From: Aeromonas piscicola
GTDB taxonomy: Bacteria; Pseudomonadota; Gammaproteobacteria; Enterobacterales; Aeromonadaceae
Length of the DNA stretch: 64,000 nucleotides
Direction of reading: 5' to 3'
Assembly: GCF_000820005.1 (NCBI RefSeq)
Contig: NZ_CDBL01000052.1
Location: 124,001 to 188,000, forward strand
Shown piece after piece: positions 15,944-24,953 of the stretch. Numbering within the stretch: position 1 is the stretch's first letter; every line of letters begins with the position of its first letter. A program made the translations under genes and the position numbers. Under the pieces are notes generated by a model. The model was not told the origin of the DNA. It saw nothing but the letters and a program-made list of their open reading frames with translations, and did no database searches.

Positions 15944-18475
15944 TTGCTGGTAAAACTCGATACGCTGGTGGCGCGCTACGACGAACTCAATCGTCTCAAG
16001 ACGCAACGGGCGTTAGGTCTCATGAGTCGCTATGGGCAGCAGGTCTTCCAACTGCTGCCTGTCATGCTGCACTTCAATCATCCCCTGTTGCCCGGTTATG
16101 TAGCAGGTGATGTGCCACACGGCATCTGGAGTTTTACCGCCAACGAGGCCCAGCAGGCCTTCATCCAGGATCTGTGCCAGAACGCCAACTGCCAGAACGG
16201 CCTCGCTACCCATGACAAGTCGATCCAGGGGCTCTACTCCATGGGCAGCACTTCGTCCATCGGTCAGTGCTGCCACTCGGATCTCGACATCTGGGTCTGC
16301 CACGTGGCTGGTTTGTCGCAGGAGCGGCTCGAGCTGCTGGATCTCAAGTGCCAGCAACTCTCCAAGTGGGCCGAGCAGCGCGGCGTCGATCTCAACTTCT
16401 TCCTGATCCCCGAGGACAAGTTCCGCCAGCGCAACGATGCCCAGATGCAGGGGGAGAGCTGCGGCAGCGCCCAGCACCTGCTGCTGCTCGACGAGTTCTA
16501 CCGCAGCGCCATGCTGATCGCCGGCAAGCGCCTGCTCTGGTATCTGGTGCCTGCCGAGTATGACGATCGCTACGACGAGTACGTGAACGGCCTGTTTGCC
16601 CACGGCAAACTGAGCCAGGACGACTGGCTCGATCTCGGCGGCTTCAACCGCATTCCCGCCGAGGAGTATTTTGGCTCCGCCTTGTGGCAGCTCTATAAGG
16701 GCATCGACTCCCCTTACAAAGCCGTACTCAAGTCGGTGCTGATGGAGGCTTACTCCCACGAGTATCCCAACACCCGCCTGCTGTCTGTCACCAGCCGCGA
16801 CTGGTTCCAGCACAACGAGGGCATGCACTACCGGCTCGACAACTACTGCCTGATGCTGGACAAGGTGACCAACTACCTCAAGTCCATCGGCGACATGCAG
16901 CGGCTGGATCTGGTGCGACGCTGCTTCTATCTGAAAGTGTGTGACGGCCTCAGCCATCCGAAGGAGGATCACTCCCCGGCCTGGCGCCGCGAGCAGATGA
17001 CCCAGTTGGTGGCCTACTGGGGCTGGAGCCCGGAGCGGCTGCATCATCTGGATCACCGCCAGGAGTGGAAGGTCGAGGACGTCAAGGTGGCCCACGCCGA
17101 GCTGCTGGAAGCCCTGATGCAGAGCTATCGCAACTTGATCCAGTTTGCCCGGCGCAACAACATCAGCGAGTCCATCAACCCGGAAGATATCGGCATACTG
17201 TCGCGCAAGCTCTATGCCGCCTTCGAGAGCCTGCCGGGCAAGGTGCAGCGCATCAACCTGACCATAGCGCCGGATTTGAGCGAACCGGATCTCAGCCTGG
17301 TGCAGGTGCCCCACGGCCGGCTGAATCGCGCCGGCTGGTATCTCTACAAGCACTCCCTCGAACCGGCGGACATCATAGGCCGGGCACCGCTAGAATATAA
17401 CGGCTACATCAGCAAGCTGGTCTCCTGGGCCTACTTCAACGGCCTGCTGACGCCCCAGTCCCGGGTGCACCTGTTCAATCAGGGCTCGGATCTGCACATA
17501 GACAACCTGCACCAGTTCTGTCGTGACCTGTCCGGCACCTTCCCGGTCAAGTATCCCCGCGCCACCAACCTGGCCCTCAGCCGTCCGTGCGAGATCCGTC
17601 AGCTCTCCATCTTCCTCAACCTGGAGACGGATCCGACCAGCCACTGGGTGGGTCAGGTGATCGAATTCGACGCCAATGCCGCCGATGTGTTCTCGTTCGG
17701 CCGCAATCTGGAGTGTCTGGTGGGATCCGTGGACCTGGTCTATCGCAACTCCTGGAGCGAGATCCGCACCCTGCACTTCCAGGGGGATGAAGCGGTAGTC
17801 GATGCCCTCACCACCATACTCGGCAAGATGCACCAGGATGCCGCTGCCCCCGAGATGATAGAGGTGTTCTGCTACAGCCAGCATTTCCGCTCTCTGGTGC
17901 GGACCCGTTTCCAGCAGCTGGTGGCCGAGTGCATCGAGCTGCGCCTCGCCCGTGACAAGCAGCAGCTGGTCAAGACGCTGGCGCTGGGGAAAGAGAAGTA
18001 CGGCATCTTCTTCGAGCGCCGTGGGGTGTCGGTCAAGAAGCTGGAAAACGCCATCGACTTCTACCGTCACATCTCCCACAACAAGCTGGATCACCTGCCG
18101 CTGCGGCTCGACAAGACCCACAGCCAGCACCTGCCCGGTATCGTAGACTCCTACGCCAGCGAAGGGCTGGTGCAGTTCTTCTTCGATACCCGGGATGCGG
18201 GGACCAACATCTATATCCTGGACGAGGCGAACCGGGTGGAGATCTACCAGCATTTCGCCGGCAACAAGGATGAGCTGGTGCAGGGGGTGAACCGTTTCTA
18301 CACCTCCAGCCACGAGCGTTTCAGCGATGCGGGCCAGTTCAGCAACTTCAACCTGCCCCAGTACTACGAGATAGTGCAGGTCAACGGCGAGCTGGAGGTG
18401 ATCCCCTACCGCAGCCAGGGGCCGCTGCGTGATGGCGCAGGCCAGACCCGCGAACTGGGCTCGGCGACGGGGTAG
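15944..18475 (+). CDS. cyaA: Class I adenylate cyclase
   Basis: CyaA makes cAMP from ATP and is controlled by the glucose PTS. The 843-residue protein has the class I catalytic signature GSTSSIGQ (101-108) followed by SDLDIWVCH, where D113 and D115 bind metal, within the N-terminal catalytic half. The C-terminal half, with [25 protein letters not shown] and [12 protein letters not shown], corresponds to the regulatory domain. Translation starts at TTG (15944), as in E. coli, where the UUG limits expression; no ATG or GTG fits upstream of the conserved start. A CRP-like site lies upstream. Divergent from hemC, as in enterics. Confidence 0.95.
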   Translation: MLVKLDTLVARYDELNRLKTQRALGLMSRYGQQVFQLLPVMLHFNHPLLPGYVAGDVPHGIWSFTANEAQQAFIQDLCQNANCQNGLATHDKSIQGLYSMGSTSSIGQCCHSDLDIWVCHVAGLSQERLELLDLKCQQLSKWAEQRGVDLNFFLIPEDKFRQRNDAQMQGESCGSAQHLLLLDEFYRSAMLIAGKRLLWYLVPAEYDDRYDEYVNGLFAHGKLSQDDWLDLGGFNRIPAEEYFGSALWQLYKGIDSPYKAVLKSVLMEAYSHEYPNTRLLSVTSRDWFQHNEGMHYRLDNYCLMLDKVTNYLKSIGDMQRLDLVRRCFYLKVCDGLSHPKEDHSPAWRREQMTQLVAYWGWSPERLHHLDHRQEWKVEDVKVAHAELLEALMQSYRNLIQFARRNNISESINPEDIGILSRKLYAAFESLPGKVQRINLTIAPDLSEPDLSLVQVPHGRLNRAGWYLYKHSLEPADIIGRAPLEYNGYISKLVSWAYFNGLLTPQSRVHLFNQGSDLHIDNLHQFCRDLSGTFPVKYPRATNLALSRPCEIRQLSIFLNLETDPTSHWVGQVIEFDANAADVFSFGRNLECLVGSVDLVYRNSWSEIRTLHFQGDEAVVDALTTILGKMHQDAAAPEMIEVFCYSQHFRSLVRTRFQQLVAECIELRLARDKQQLVKTLALGKEKYGIFFERRGVSVKKLENAIDFYRHISHNKLDHLPLRLDKTHSQHLPGIVDSYASEGLVQFFFDTRDAGTNIYILDEANRVEIYQHFAGNKDELVQGVNRFYTSSHERFSDAGQFSNFNLPQYYEIVQVNGELEVIPYRSQGPLRDGAGQTRELGSATG

Positions 18476-18540
18476 CGCCAGGGGCCGGGTATGGGGTGGC
18501 CGACAAGGCCCTCTTGCTGACGCGGATCCTCGAACTTGCC

Positions 18541-18572
18541 AAATAAAAACGGCCTGCAGATGCAGGCCGTTT
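18541..18572 (-). terminator. Terminator for the esterase-cyaY transcript (possibly also cyaA)
   Basis: AACGGCCTGCA pairs with TGCAGGCCGTT around a two-base centre (18549-18571). On the minus strand the stem is followed by TTTTATTT, so it ends cyaY-esterase; on the plus strand only a short T-run follows. Confidence 0.8.
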
Positions 18573-18589
18573 GGCTATCCGGAGCTGGC

Positions 18590-19243
18590 TCAGTCCGCGA
18601 GGCGGGCCAGCAGCCAGCTGCGAATGTCGTCAAGCTGGGGGCGACAGATCTCATGGCGCATTGGGTACTCGTGCCATTCGAGCGTCAGCCCTGCCGCTTC
18701 CAGCCTGTTCTTGGCGTCCCAGCCCATGGAGAGGCTCACCACGTCGTCATAGATGCCGTGCATGTAGCAGATGGGCAGGTTGCGAGCGGCCTCGTTCATC
18801 TCCGCCAGCAGGGCGTCGGGCGCCGCCAGATAGGTGGACATGCAGAGCAGCCCGGCCAGCCGTGCCGGATGGCGCAGGGCGGTGAAGGAGGCGATGACGC
18901 CGCCCTGGGAAAAACCGGCCAGCAGGATGCGCTCGGGAGCAAAACCTTCGGCCACCAGCTGCTCCAGCAGGGCGGCGATGCGATCGGCGGATTCACGCAC
19001 ATGGGACTCCACGGCACGGTCCGCCGGATCGTCGAAGCTCTTGATGTCGTACCAGCCGCGCATCTTGTAGCCCATGTTGATGGTGATGGGCCGCTCCGGC
19101 GCATCGGGCAGCAGATGGCGCACCGGCAGGTCGGCAGGCAAGTCCAGCGCATCCACCAGCGGTGCCAGACCCGCGCCGGAATCCCCCAGCCCGTGCAGCC
19201 AGATCACGGCGTGGCGGGCGTCCTGCGGATGTAGGTCGATCAT
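18590..19243 (-). CDS. Alpha/beta-hydrolase carboxylesterase (acyl-protein thioesterase-like)
   Basis: The 217-residue protein belongs to the phospholipase/carboxylesterase family. It has the oxyanion-hole motif VIWLHGLGDSG (13-23), the nucleophile elbow GFSQGG with Ser112, an aspartate in HGIYDDVVS (about 167) and the histidine in EYPMRHEI (197), giving a complete Ser-Asp-His triad. Family members cleave short-chain esters or thioester-linked acyl groups; the natural substrate is unknown. It overlaps cyaY by four bases (ATGA), so the two are translationally coupled. In E. coli this position next to cyaA lacks the esterase. Confidence 0.85.
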   Translation of the reverse strand: MIDLHPQDARHAVIWLHGLGDSGAGLAPLVDALDLPADLPVRHLLPDAPERPITINMGYKMRGWYDIKSFDDPADRAVESHVRESADRIAALLEQLVAEGFAPERILLAGFSQGGVIASFTALRHPARLAGLLCMSTYLAAPDALLAEMNEAARNLPICYMHGIYDDVVSLSMGWDAKNRLEAAGLTLEWHEYPMRHEICRPQLDDIRSWLLARLAD

Positions 19244-19554
19244 GGGAATACCACAGCCTCACCGGCCTGGGTGGTACAGGCCTTGGTCAGCAGGGCCTTG
19301 AGTTCATGGCCGAAGCGGTTGTCGATCCAGGTTTCCCCTTGCAGCTCGAAGTGGAAACCGTTCTCGCGGGTGGCGACCCAGATCTGGTGCAGGGGTTCCT
19401 GCTTGTTGATGATGACCTTGGTCTTGTTCTCGAACGACAGGGTCAAGACCCCGCCGGCGCGTTCACAATCAATATCCGGATATCCTGCATCGACGGTGTC
19501 TTCCACATATTGGAAAAAGGCGTCGGTCAGGGCGTGATACTCGTGATCCTTCAT
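19240..19554 (-). CDS. cyaY: CyaY, bacterial frataxin
   Basis: CyaY (104 residues) is the frataxin homologue that binds iron through its acidic first helix and modulates IscS in Fe-S cluster assembly. The sequence begins MKDHEYHALTDAFFQYVEDT, with the acidic helix continuing to DIDCERAGG. The conserved sheet reads VLTLSFENKTKVIINKQEPLHQIWVAT and GFHFELQGETWIDNR. It is divergent from lptM-lysA and convergent with cyaA, as in other gamma-proteobacteria, apart from the inserted esterase. Confidence 0.95.
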   Translation of the reverse strand: MKDHEYHALTDAFFQYVEDTVDAGYPDIDCERAGGVLTLSFENKTKVIINKQEPLHQIWVATRENGFHFELQGETWIDNRFGHELKALLTKACTTQAGEAVVFP

Positions 19555-19627
19555 CGGTTTATCCTGTTGCTTTTAACAATGTGAGTGCGATTATAGAGGG
19601 CCAAAAATTTTTTCGCAGCGAACCATT

Positions 19628-19804
19628 ATGATTACCCAGCTTACCAAGTGTCTGCTTGCCACTCTTCTGTCTCTTGGTTTGGCCGCGTGTGGCCTGACGG
19701 GGCCGCTTTACATGCCGCCCCCCGAGCAGCCCCAGACCCAGAGTACACCGCAAGCACAGACGCCTGCGACCGCCGAAGCCGCCCCAGAGGCCGCGCCGCA
19801 ATAA
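19628..19804 (+). CDS. lptM: LptM (YifL) small lipoprotein
   Basis: This 58-codon gene has a lipoprotein signal sequence (LLATLLSLGLAAC, lipid-modified Cys21) followed by GLTGPLYMPPPEQ, the hallmark of YifL/LptM, and a short proline/alanine/glutamine-rich tail. LptM associates with the LptD-LptE translocon in the outer membrane and helps LptD form its native disulfides. ATG 19628 starts 73 bases from the divergent cyaY. lysA follows after 19 bases and dapF after that, the usual order in Vibrio and Aeromonas. Confidence 0.9.
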   Translation: MITQLTKCLLATLLSLGLAACGLTGPLYMPPPEQPQTQSTPQAQTPATAEAAPEAAPQ

Positions 19805-19823
19805 TTCAGGAAGGAACCGCCCC

Positions 19824-21074
19824 TTGGATCACTTTAACTACGACGCCGACGGCCAGCTTCAGGCCGAACACACCTCGCTGCAATACCTTGCCGAGCAGTA
19901 CGGCACTCCGCTGTACGTATACTCCCGCGCTACCCTTGAACGCCACTGGCATGCCTTCGATCAGGCCGCAGGCGATATTCCCCATCTGATCTGCTATGCG
20001 GTCAAGGCCAACTCCAACCTGGCGCTGCTCAACCTGCTTGCCCGCCTGGGATCGGGGTTTGACATCGTCTCTGGCGGCGAGCTGTCGCGGGTACTGGCGG
20101 CGGGCGGCGATCCGGCCAAGGTGGTCTTCTCCGGCGTGGCCAAGAGCGAGGCCGAGATGCGCCTCGCGCTGGATAAAGAGATCCTCTGTTTCAACCTGGA
20201 GTCGGAAGCCGAACTGGAGCGTCTGAACCGGGTGGCGGGCAGCATGGGCAAGAAGGCCAGGGTCTCGGTGCGGGTCAACCCCGACATCGATGCCGGGACT
20301 CATCCCTACATCTCCACCGGCCTCAAGCAGAACAAATTCGGCATTCCCATCGAGCAGGCGCCCGCCATCTATCGCAAGGCGGCGGCCATGGCCAACATAG
20401 AGATCAAGGGGGTGGATTGCCATATCGGCTCCCAGCTCACTGAATTGACGCCCTTTATGGAGGCGGCCGACAAGCTGCTGCGGCTGATCGACGAGCTGGC
20501 GGCGGAAGACATTCATATCCATCACCTGGACGTGGGCGGCGGGCTCGGGGTCAACTATGGCGCCGAGCAGCCACCGCACCCCACTGAATATGCCGAGGCG
20601 CTCAAGCAGAAGCTGGCGGGCCGGGATCTGACCCTGCTGTTCGAACCGGGCCGTGCCATCGTCGCCAACGCCGGCGTGCTGCTGACCCGGGTGGAGTACC
20701 TGAAGCCGGGTGAAACCCGCAACTTCGCCCTGATCGATGCCGGCATGAACGATCTGCTGCGTCCCTCTCTCTACGGCGCCTGGATGAACATCATAGAGGT
20801 GGACAGCCGCACGGCCCATGAGCCGGCGCTGTACGACGTGGTCGGCCCCGTGTGCGAGACGGGTGATTTCCTCGGCAAGGAGCGTACTTTGGCCATAGGC
20901 GAGGGGTCCCTGCTGGCGGTTCGCTCCGCCGGTGCCTATGGCTTTACCATGTCATCCAACTACAACACCCGTCCACGCGCGGCCGAGGTGTTGGTGGATG
21001 GCACGCAATCCTTCCTCATCAGAGAGCGCGAGCAGTTGGCCGATCTCTGGCGCGGTGAGCATCTACTGCCCTGA
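19824..21074 (+). CDS. lysA: Diaminopimelate decarboxylase
   Basis: LysA removes CO2 from meso-diaminopimelate to give lysine, the last step of the pathway. The 416-residue PLP enzyme has the cofactor lysine in CYAVKANSN (K61), the HIGSQL motif, the glycine-rich phosphate loop HLDVGGGLGVNY, FEPGRAIVANAG and the substrate-binding GPVCETGDFLG. Translation starts at TTG 19824: AGGAAGGA lies about 9 bases upstream and the protein aligns from MDHFNYDADG. It is co-directional with lptM and dapF. Its last 50 or so bases reappear, decayed, in the gap before dapF. Confidence 0.95.
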   Translation: MDHFNYDADGQLQAEHTSLQYLAEQYGTPLYVYSRATLERHWHAFDQAAGDIPHLICYAVKANSNLALLNLLARLGSGFDIVSGGELSRVLAAGGDPAKVVFSGVAKSEAEMRLALDKEILCFNLESEAELERLNRVAGSMGKKARVSVRVNPDIDAGTHPYISTGLKQNKFGIPIEQAPAIYRKAAAMANIEIKGVDCHIGSQLTELTPFMEAADKLLRLIDELAAEDIHIHHLDVGGGLGVNYGAEQPPHPTEYAEALKQKLAGRDLTLLFEPGRAIVANAGVLLTRVEYLKPGETRNFALIDAGMNDLLRPSLYGAWMNIIEVDSRTAHEPALYDVVGPVCETGDFLGKERTLAIGEGSLLAVRSAGAYGFTMSSNYNTRPRAAEVLVDGTQSFLIREREQLADLWRGEHLLP

Positions 21075-21200
21075 AAACAGGAAGGCACCACGGCGATGGG
21101 ATGGTCCAGACGCGTCTCTGTGTGCGTTGAACGCGCGAGCAGTTGACCGATCGCCGGTGTCGCGAGCATTTACTGCCTAAAGGGTACAGGAACGCACGAT
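21024..21200 (+). repeat. Imperfect tandem duplication of the lysA 3' end
   Basis: The end of lysA with its following bases (about 21024-21093, containing GCGAGCAGTTGGCCGATC and GAGCATCTACTGCC) recurs at about 21129-21200 with substitutions (GCGAGCAGTTGACCGATC, GAGCATTTACTGCC), offset by about 107 bases. The similarity runs on through an ACAGGAA segment in both copies, which in the second copy is the dapF ribosome-binding site. The second copy has lost the lysA frame. Confidence 0.75.
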
Positions 21201-22029
21201 GTTGATAGATTTTTCCAAGATGCACGGGCTGGGCAATGACTTCATGGTGGTGGATGGCGTCACCCAGAAGGTGTTTTTCAGCAATGACGTCATCAAGAAG
21301 CTGGCGGATCGCCACTTCGGGATCGGCTTTGACCAGCTGTTGCTGGTGGAGCCGCCCTATGATCCTGAACTCGATTTTCACTACCGTATCTTCAATGCCG
21401 ATGGCAGCGAGGTGGAGCAGTGCGGCAACGGTGCCCGCTGTTTCGCCCGTTTCGTGCGCCTCAAAGGGCTGATCAACCGGGATCGCATCGCGGTCAGCAC
21501 GGCCCGCGGCCGCATTATCCTGCAGCTGGAAGGGGAGAATCAGGTCACGGTCAACATGGGTGTCCCCCAGTTTGAGCCGGGCAAGATCCCGTTTAGGGCC
21601 CAGAAGGCGGAAAAAACCTATCTGTTGCGGGCGCAAGAGCATACTGTGATGTGTGGTGTCGTCTCCATGGGCAACCCTCACTGCGTCATCGAAGTGCCGT
21701 CGGTGGCCGAGGCGCCGGTCGAGACACTGGGCGCCATCATGGAGCGGCACGAGCGTTTCCCCGAGCGGGTCAACGTCGGCTTCATGGAGATGGTCAACGC
21801 CACCGAGATCAAGCTGCGGGTGTTCGAGCGCGGGGTGGGCGAGACGCTTGCCTGCGGCACCGGCGCCTGTGCGGCGGCGGTGATCGGCATCAGTCAGGGC
21901 AAGCTCAAGGAGCGGGTCACCGTCAGTCTGCCGGGCGGCAAGCTGACCATCGCCTGGAAGGGACCGGGTCAGCCGGTCTATATGACGGGCCCGGCCGAGC
22001 ATGTGTTCGACGGCCAGATAGAGTTGTAG
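21199..22029 (+). CDS. dapF: Diaminopimelate epimerase
   Basis: DapF interconverts LL- and meso-diaminopimelate, supplying peptidoglycan and LysA. The 276-residue protein has both catalytic cysteines: C75 in EQCGNGARC and C219 in [13 protein letters not shown]. It also has HGLGNDF near the start and MGNPHCV in the middle. The two domains are pseudo-symmetric, as expected. ACAGGAACG before the ATG is the ribosome-binding region, which belongs to the second copy of the lysA tail repeat. Confidence 0.95.
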   Translation: MLIDFSKMHGLGNDFMVVDGVTQKVFFSNDVIKKLADRHFGIGFDQLLLVEPPYDPELDFHYRIFNADGSEVEQCGNGARCFARFVRLKGLINRDRIAVSTARGRIILQLEGENQVTVNMGVPQFEPGKIPFRAQKAEKTYLLRAQEHTVMCGVVSMGNPHCVIEVPSVAEAPVETLGAIMERHERFPERVNVGFMEMVNATEIKLRVFERGVGETLACGTGACAAAVIGISQGKLKERVTVSLPGGKLTIAWKGPGQPVYMTGPAEHVFDGQIEL

Positions 22030-22110
22030 GCATGGGGCGGAGATGACTCCGCTCTGCCAAGCGCTAATGTCGGGGCCTTGTGCCCCTTTTTCGGATGGAC
22101 CAACCAAGTT

Positions 22111-22791
22111 ATGAGCGAACTCAAACGGCAGGAATCACTGGTGGATGAAGCCACAGTGCTGGAGTACCTGGCCCGTTATCCCGAGTTTTTCCAGCGCCAC
22201 GCGGCCATGCTGGATCGGATCCGTATTCCCCACGAGCGCAAAGGCTCGGTCTCGCTGGTCGAACGCCAGATGGACCGGCAGCGCGAGCGCATCGAGCAGC
22301 TGGAGCAGGAGATCACCGAGCTGATGGGGATCGCCAGCGAGAACGAGCGGATCTTCCGGGTCTACGCCGATCTCTACGGCGAGCTCTACGGCTGCCAGAC
22401 CCTGTTCGAAGTGAGTGCCGTGATGGGCAAGGCCTTCGTGCAGCGACTGCGGCTGACCGGCCTGCGGCTCTGGCTCAGCCCGAAGAAATTCCAGTTGAGC
22501 GGCCCAGAGCTGCGCTTCATGGCGGAGGGCAAGCAGCTCGAGCAGCTGCTGGGCCAGCGGCTACCGGGGCAGGATTACTATTTTGGTCGCCTCAACCAGA
22601 GCGAGAAGCAGGCGCTGTTTGGCCACGATGTGCTGGTCAACTCCGTCGCCCTGATGCGGCTCGGCGATCTCGGCGTGCTGGCCTTCGCCAGCTCGGATCC
22701 CAGCCACTTCAGCCCCCACAACGACACCCTGCTGCTGGGTCAGTTGGGCCGCTTGCTGCAACTGCGCCTGCCCGAGCTGGTTCGTGGCTAA
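22111..22791 (+). CDS. DUF484 family protein (YigA)
   Basis: The 226-residue protein opens with a helical region ([31 protein letters not shown]), then a coiled coil ([34 protein letters not shown]) and a GAF-like domain. It sits in the conserved dapF-DUF484-xerC-yigB order. No function is established; a link to XerC or cell division has been guessed from context only. ATG 22111 is preferred to an in-frame upstream ATG at 22078. The 3' end overlaps xerC by 8 bases. Confidence 0.85.
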   Translation: MSELKRQESLVDEATVLEYLARYPEFFQRHAAMLDRIRIPHERKGSVSLVERQMDRQRERIEQLEQEITELMGIASENERIFRVYADLYGELYGCQTLFEVSAVMGKAFVQRLRLTGLRLWLSPKKFQLSGPELRFMAEGKQLEQLLGQRLPGQDYYFGRLNQSEKQALFGHDVLVNSVALMRLGDLGVLAFASSDPSHFSPHNDTLLLGQLGRLLQLRLPELVRG

Positions 22792-23740
22792 GGCACCGTC
22801 TCCTGCCGCCGAGCCCCTGCCGGCCAGCCTGGCTGATGAGTTGGCGGCCTTTATCGAATACCTGAGGGTCGAGCGCCAGCTCAGCCCTCATACCCGCAGC
22901 AACTACCGCTCTCACCTGGAGATCATGACCGCCGAGCTGGTCAGGCTTGGCCTGAGCGACTGGACCCGGCTCGAAGCGAGCCAGGTGCGCAGCCTGGTGA
23001 CCCGGATGCACAAGGCCGGGCTGGTGCCCAGCTCTCTCGCCACCAAGCTCTCCGCCCTGCGCAGTTTTTGCGACTGGCAGGTGCGCCAGGGGCGGCTCAC
23101 CGCCAACCCGGCCCGTGGCATAGCGACCCCCAAGCAGGGGCGACCCCTGCCCAAGAACCTGGACGTGGACGAGATGTACCAGCTGCTCAATATCACAGAC
23201 GAGCAGGATCCGCTGGCGGTGCGGGATCGCGCCATCATGGAGCTGATGTACTCTTCCGGCCTACGCCTTGCCGAGCTGGTGGGGCTCAATCTGACGGACA
23301 TCAAGCTCGATGATCGTCAGCTCAAGGTGACCGGCAAGGGCGCGCGGGAGCGGGTGCTGCCCATGGGGCGGATGGCGGTGGAGTGGCTGCACAAGTGGCT
23401 CAAGGTACGCCCCCTGCTGGCGGGGGACGAGGCCGACGCCCTGTTCGTTTCGCAGCGCAAGCGGCGACTGTCGGCCCGCTCGGTGCAGGAGCGGCTCGAT
23501 GGCTGGGGCAACAAGCAGGAACTCAATGCCCACATCCATCCCCACAAGCTGCGCCACAGCTTCGCCACTCACATGCTGGAGTCGTCCGGCGATCTGCGGG
23601 CCGTGCAGGAGCTGCTGGGACACGCGGATCTCTCCACTACCCAGATCTATACCCATCTCGACTTTCAGCATCTGGCCAAGGTGTACGACAACGCCCATCC
23701 AAGGGCCAAACGGGATCCTGCCACGCCGGAAGATGAATAA
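22784..23740 (+). CDS. xerC: Site-specific tyrosine recombinase XerC
   Basis: XerC, with XerD, resolves chromosome dimers at dif. The 318-residue protein has the SAM-like N-terminal domain (about 15-105) and a complete catalytic set: R161 in [10 protein letters not shown]185 in GKGARER, H254 and R257 in [15 protein letters not shown]280 in LLGHADL, and the nucleophile Y289 in [10 protein letters not shown]. It starts with GTG at 22784, inside the end of the DUF484 gene, so the two are translationally coupled. Confidence 0.95.
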   Translation: MAKAPSPAAEPLPASLADELAAFIEYLRVERQLSPHTRSNYRSHLEIMTAELVRLGLSDWTRLEASQVRSLVTRMHKAGLVPSSLATKLSALRSFCDWQVRQGRLTANPARGIATPKQGRPLPKNLDVDEMYQLLNITDEQDPLAVRDRAIMELMYSSGLRLAELVGLNLTDIKLDDRQLKVTGKGARERVLPMGRMAVEWLHKWLKVRPLLAGDEADALFVSQRKRRLSARSVQERLDGWGNKQELNAHIHPHKLRHSFATHMLESSGDLRAVQELLGHADLSTTQIYTHLDFQHLAKVYDNAHPRAKRDPATPEDE

Positions 23741-23774
23741 CGGGGTCTGGTTACCCCGCAGTGAAGGAGCATGA

Positions 23775-24485
23775 ATGCATTTTTATCGCCGCTGGCAGCC
23801 GGTGGCCGCCATCTCGTTCGACCTCGATGACACCCTCTACGACAACGGCCCCGCCATTGAACGGGCCGAACAGTGGATGCTGGCCCATTTGCGCAGCGAA
23901 TACCTGGCCACCGCCATGCTGGACAAGCCACGCTGGCTGGAACTCAAGCGCGCCATCCTGCTTGCCCATCCCGAGTTGCGCCAGGATGTCAGCCTGGCGC
24001 GTCAGCGCACCATTCATGAGGCCATGGTGCTGGGGGGCATGGCGGCCGCCACCGCCAGCCGGGAGGCCGAACAGGTATTCGCCGCCTTTCTCGCCGAGCG
24101 ATCCAAGATAGCGGTGAGCGCCGCGACCCACGACTTGCTGGCGCGATTGGCCGGGCGCTACCCGCTGGTGGTCATCACCAACGGCAACCTGGATCTGGTA
24201 CAGGCGGGGCTGGGGGATTATTTCACCCTGGTTTGCAAGGCGGGCATGGGCGCCAGGATGAAACCGGCGCCGGACATGTTTGTGCAGGCGCAGAGGGCCC
24301 TCAAGCTGGCACCCGGCCAGATCCTGCATGTGGGGGATCACTCGGAGACGGATGTACTGGGCGCCCGCCTGCACGGTTTTCGGGCCGCCTGGCTCAACGA
24401 TCGCCAGCAGCCCTGGCAGGGGTTGCAACTGTTGCCGGATGTGGAGCTCAATGCCCTCGGCGAGCTGGCCGACCTACTGCTCTGA
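23775..24485 (+). CDS. yigB: HAD-superfamily phosphatase YigB
   Basis: YigB (236 residues) is a HAD hydrolase that in E. coli dephosphorylates a riboflavin-pathway intermediate and FMN. Motif I is SFDLDDTLYDNG (nucleophile D16, acid D18), motif II VVITNGN, motif III the lysine in MKPAPDMF, and motif IV HVGDHSETDVLGA. The helical cap lies between motifs I and II. It ends the dapF-DUF484-xerC-yigB run and is convergent with the gene at 24514. Confidence 0.9.
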   Translation: MHFYRRWQPVAAISFDLDDTLYDNGPAIERAEQWMLAHLRSEYLATAMLDKPRWLELKRAILLAHPELRQDVSLARQRTIHEAMVLGGMAAATASREAEQVFAAFLAERSKIAVSAATHDLLARLAGRYPLVVITNGNLDLVQAGLGDYFTLVCKAGMGARMKPAPDMFVQAQRALKLAPGQILHVGDHSETDVLGARLHGFRAAWLNDRQQPWQGLQLLPDVELNALGELADLLL

Positions 24486-24513
24486 CGGCTATTGCTGACC
24501 GCCCTTCACGGCG

Positions 24514-24912
24514 TTATTTGCGGCAAACCAGTCCGCGCAGATCGTAAGGGCCGCCCTGATTGACCCGGCAGTAGCTGATGCCGAGGGGCAGCGGCTGCTG
24601 CAGGGTGAGGGCGGTATCCTGATAGTGGCAGACCAGATAGAGGGGGCGCAGGCTGCTGCCGAGCTGGCTCCAGTAGTGGATCTCGTCGCTGTCGCCATTG
24701 TCCGGTTTGAGCTGAACCAGCTCACCCGGCTCACCATCAAACAGCGCCAGGTTTGCCAGCCGGTGGCTCAGGTTCTGACTCGGTTTTCCTTCCGGATCCC
24801 GGCTCAGACCCTGCCAGCCATCTGGTGTGGTCAACAGTTGCTGGCGGGTCTCGATTCCGGGTGGGCAGTCAAATTGCAGGGTGGCACTCAGGGCCAGGGC
24901 GGTCAGCAGCAT
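24514..24912 (-). CDS. Secreted STY0301-like protein, function unknown
   Basis: The 132-residue protein has a short signal peptide (MLLTALALSATLQF) and a mature part starting near DCPPGIETRQQLLTTPDGW. The pattern CP-P-I...GW...ALFDGEP...YWSQLGSSLRPLYLVCHYQDT...LP..ISYCRV resembles the small STY0301-type family of enterobacterial secreted proteins. Four cysteines probably form two disulfides in the periplasm. No function is known. It follows the channel gene on the same strand by 41 bases and may be co-transcribed with it. Confidence 0.6.
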   Translation of the reverse strand: MLLTALALSATLQFDCPPGIETRQQLLTTPDGWQGLSRDPEGKPSQNLSHRLANLALFDGEPGELVQLKPDNGDSDEIHYWSQLGSSLRPLYLVCHYQDTALTLQQPLPLGISYCRVNQGGPYDLRGLVCRK

Positions 24913-24953
24913 GGAGTCGGTCTCTTGTCGAAAGCTTGGGCCTCCATGCTACG

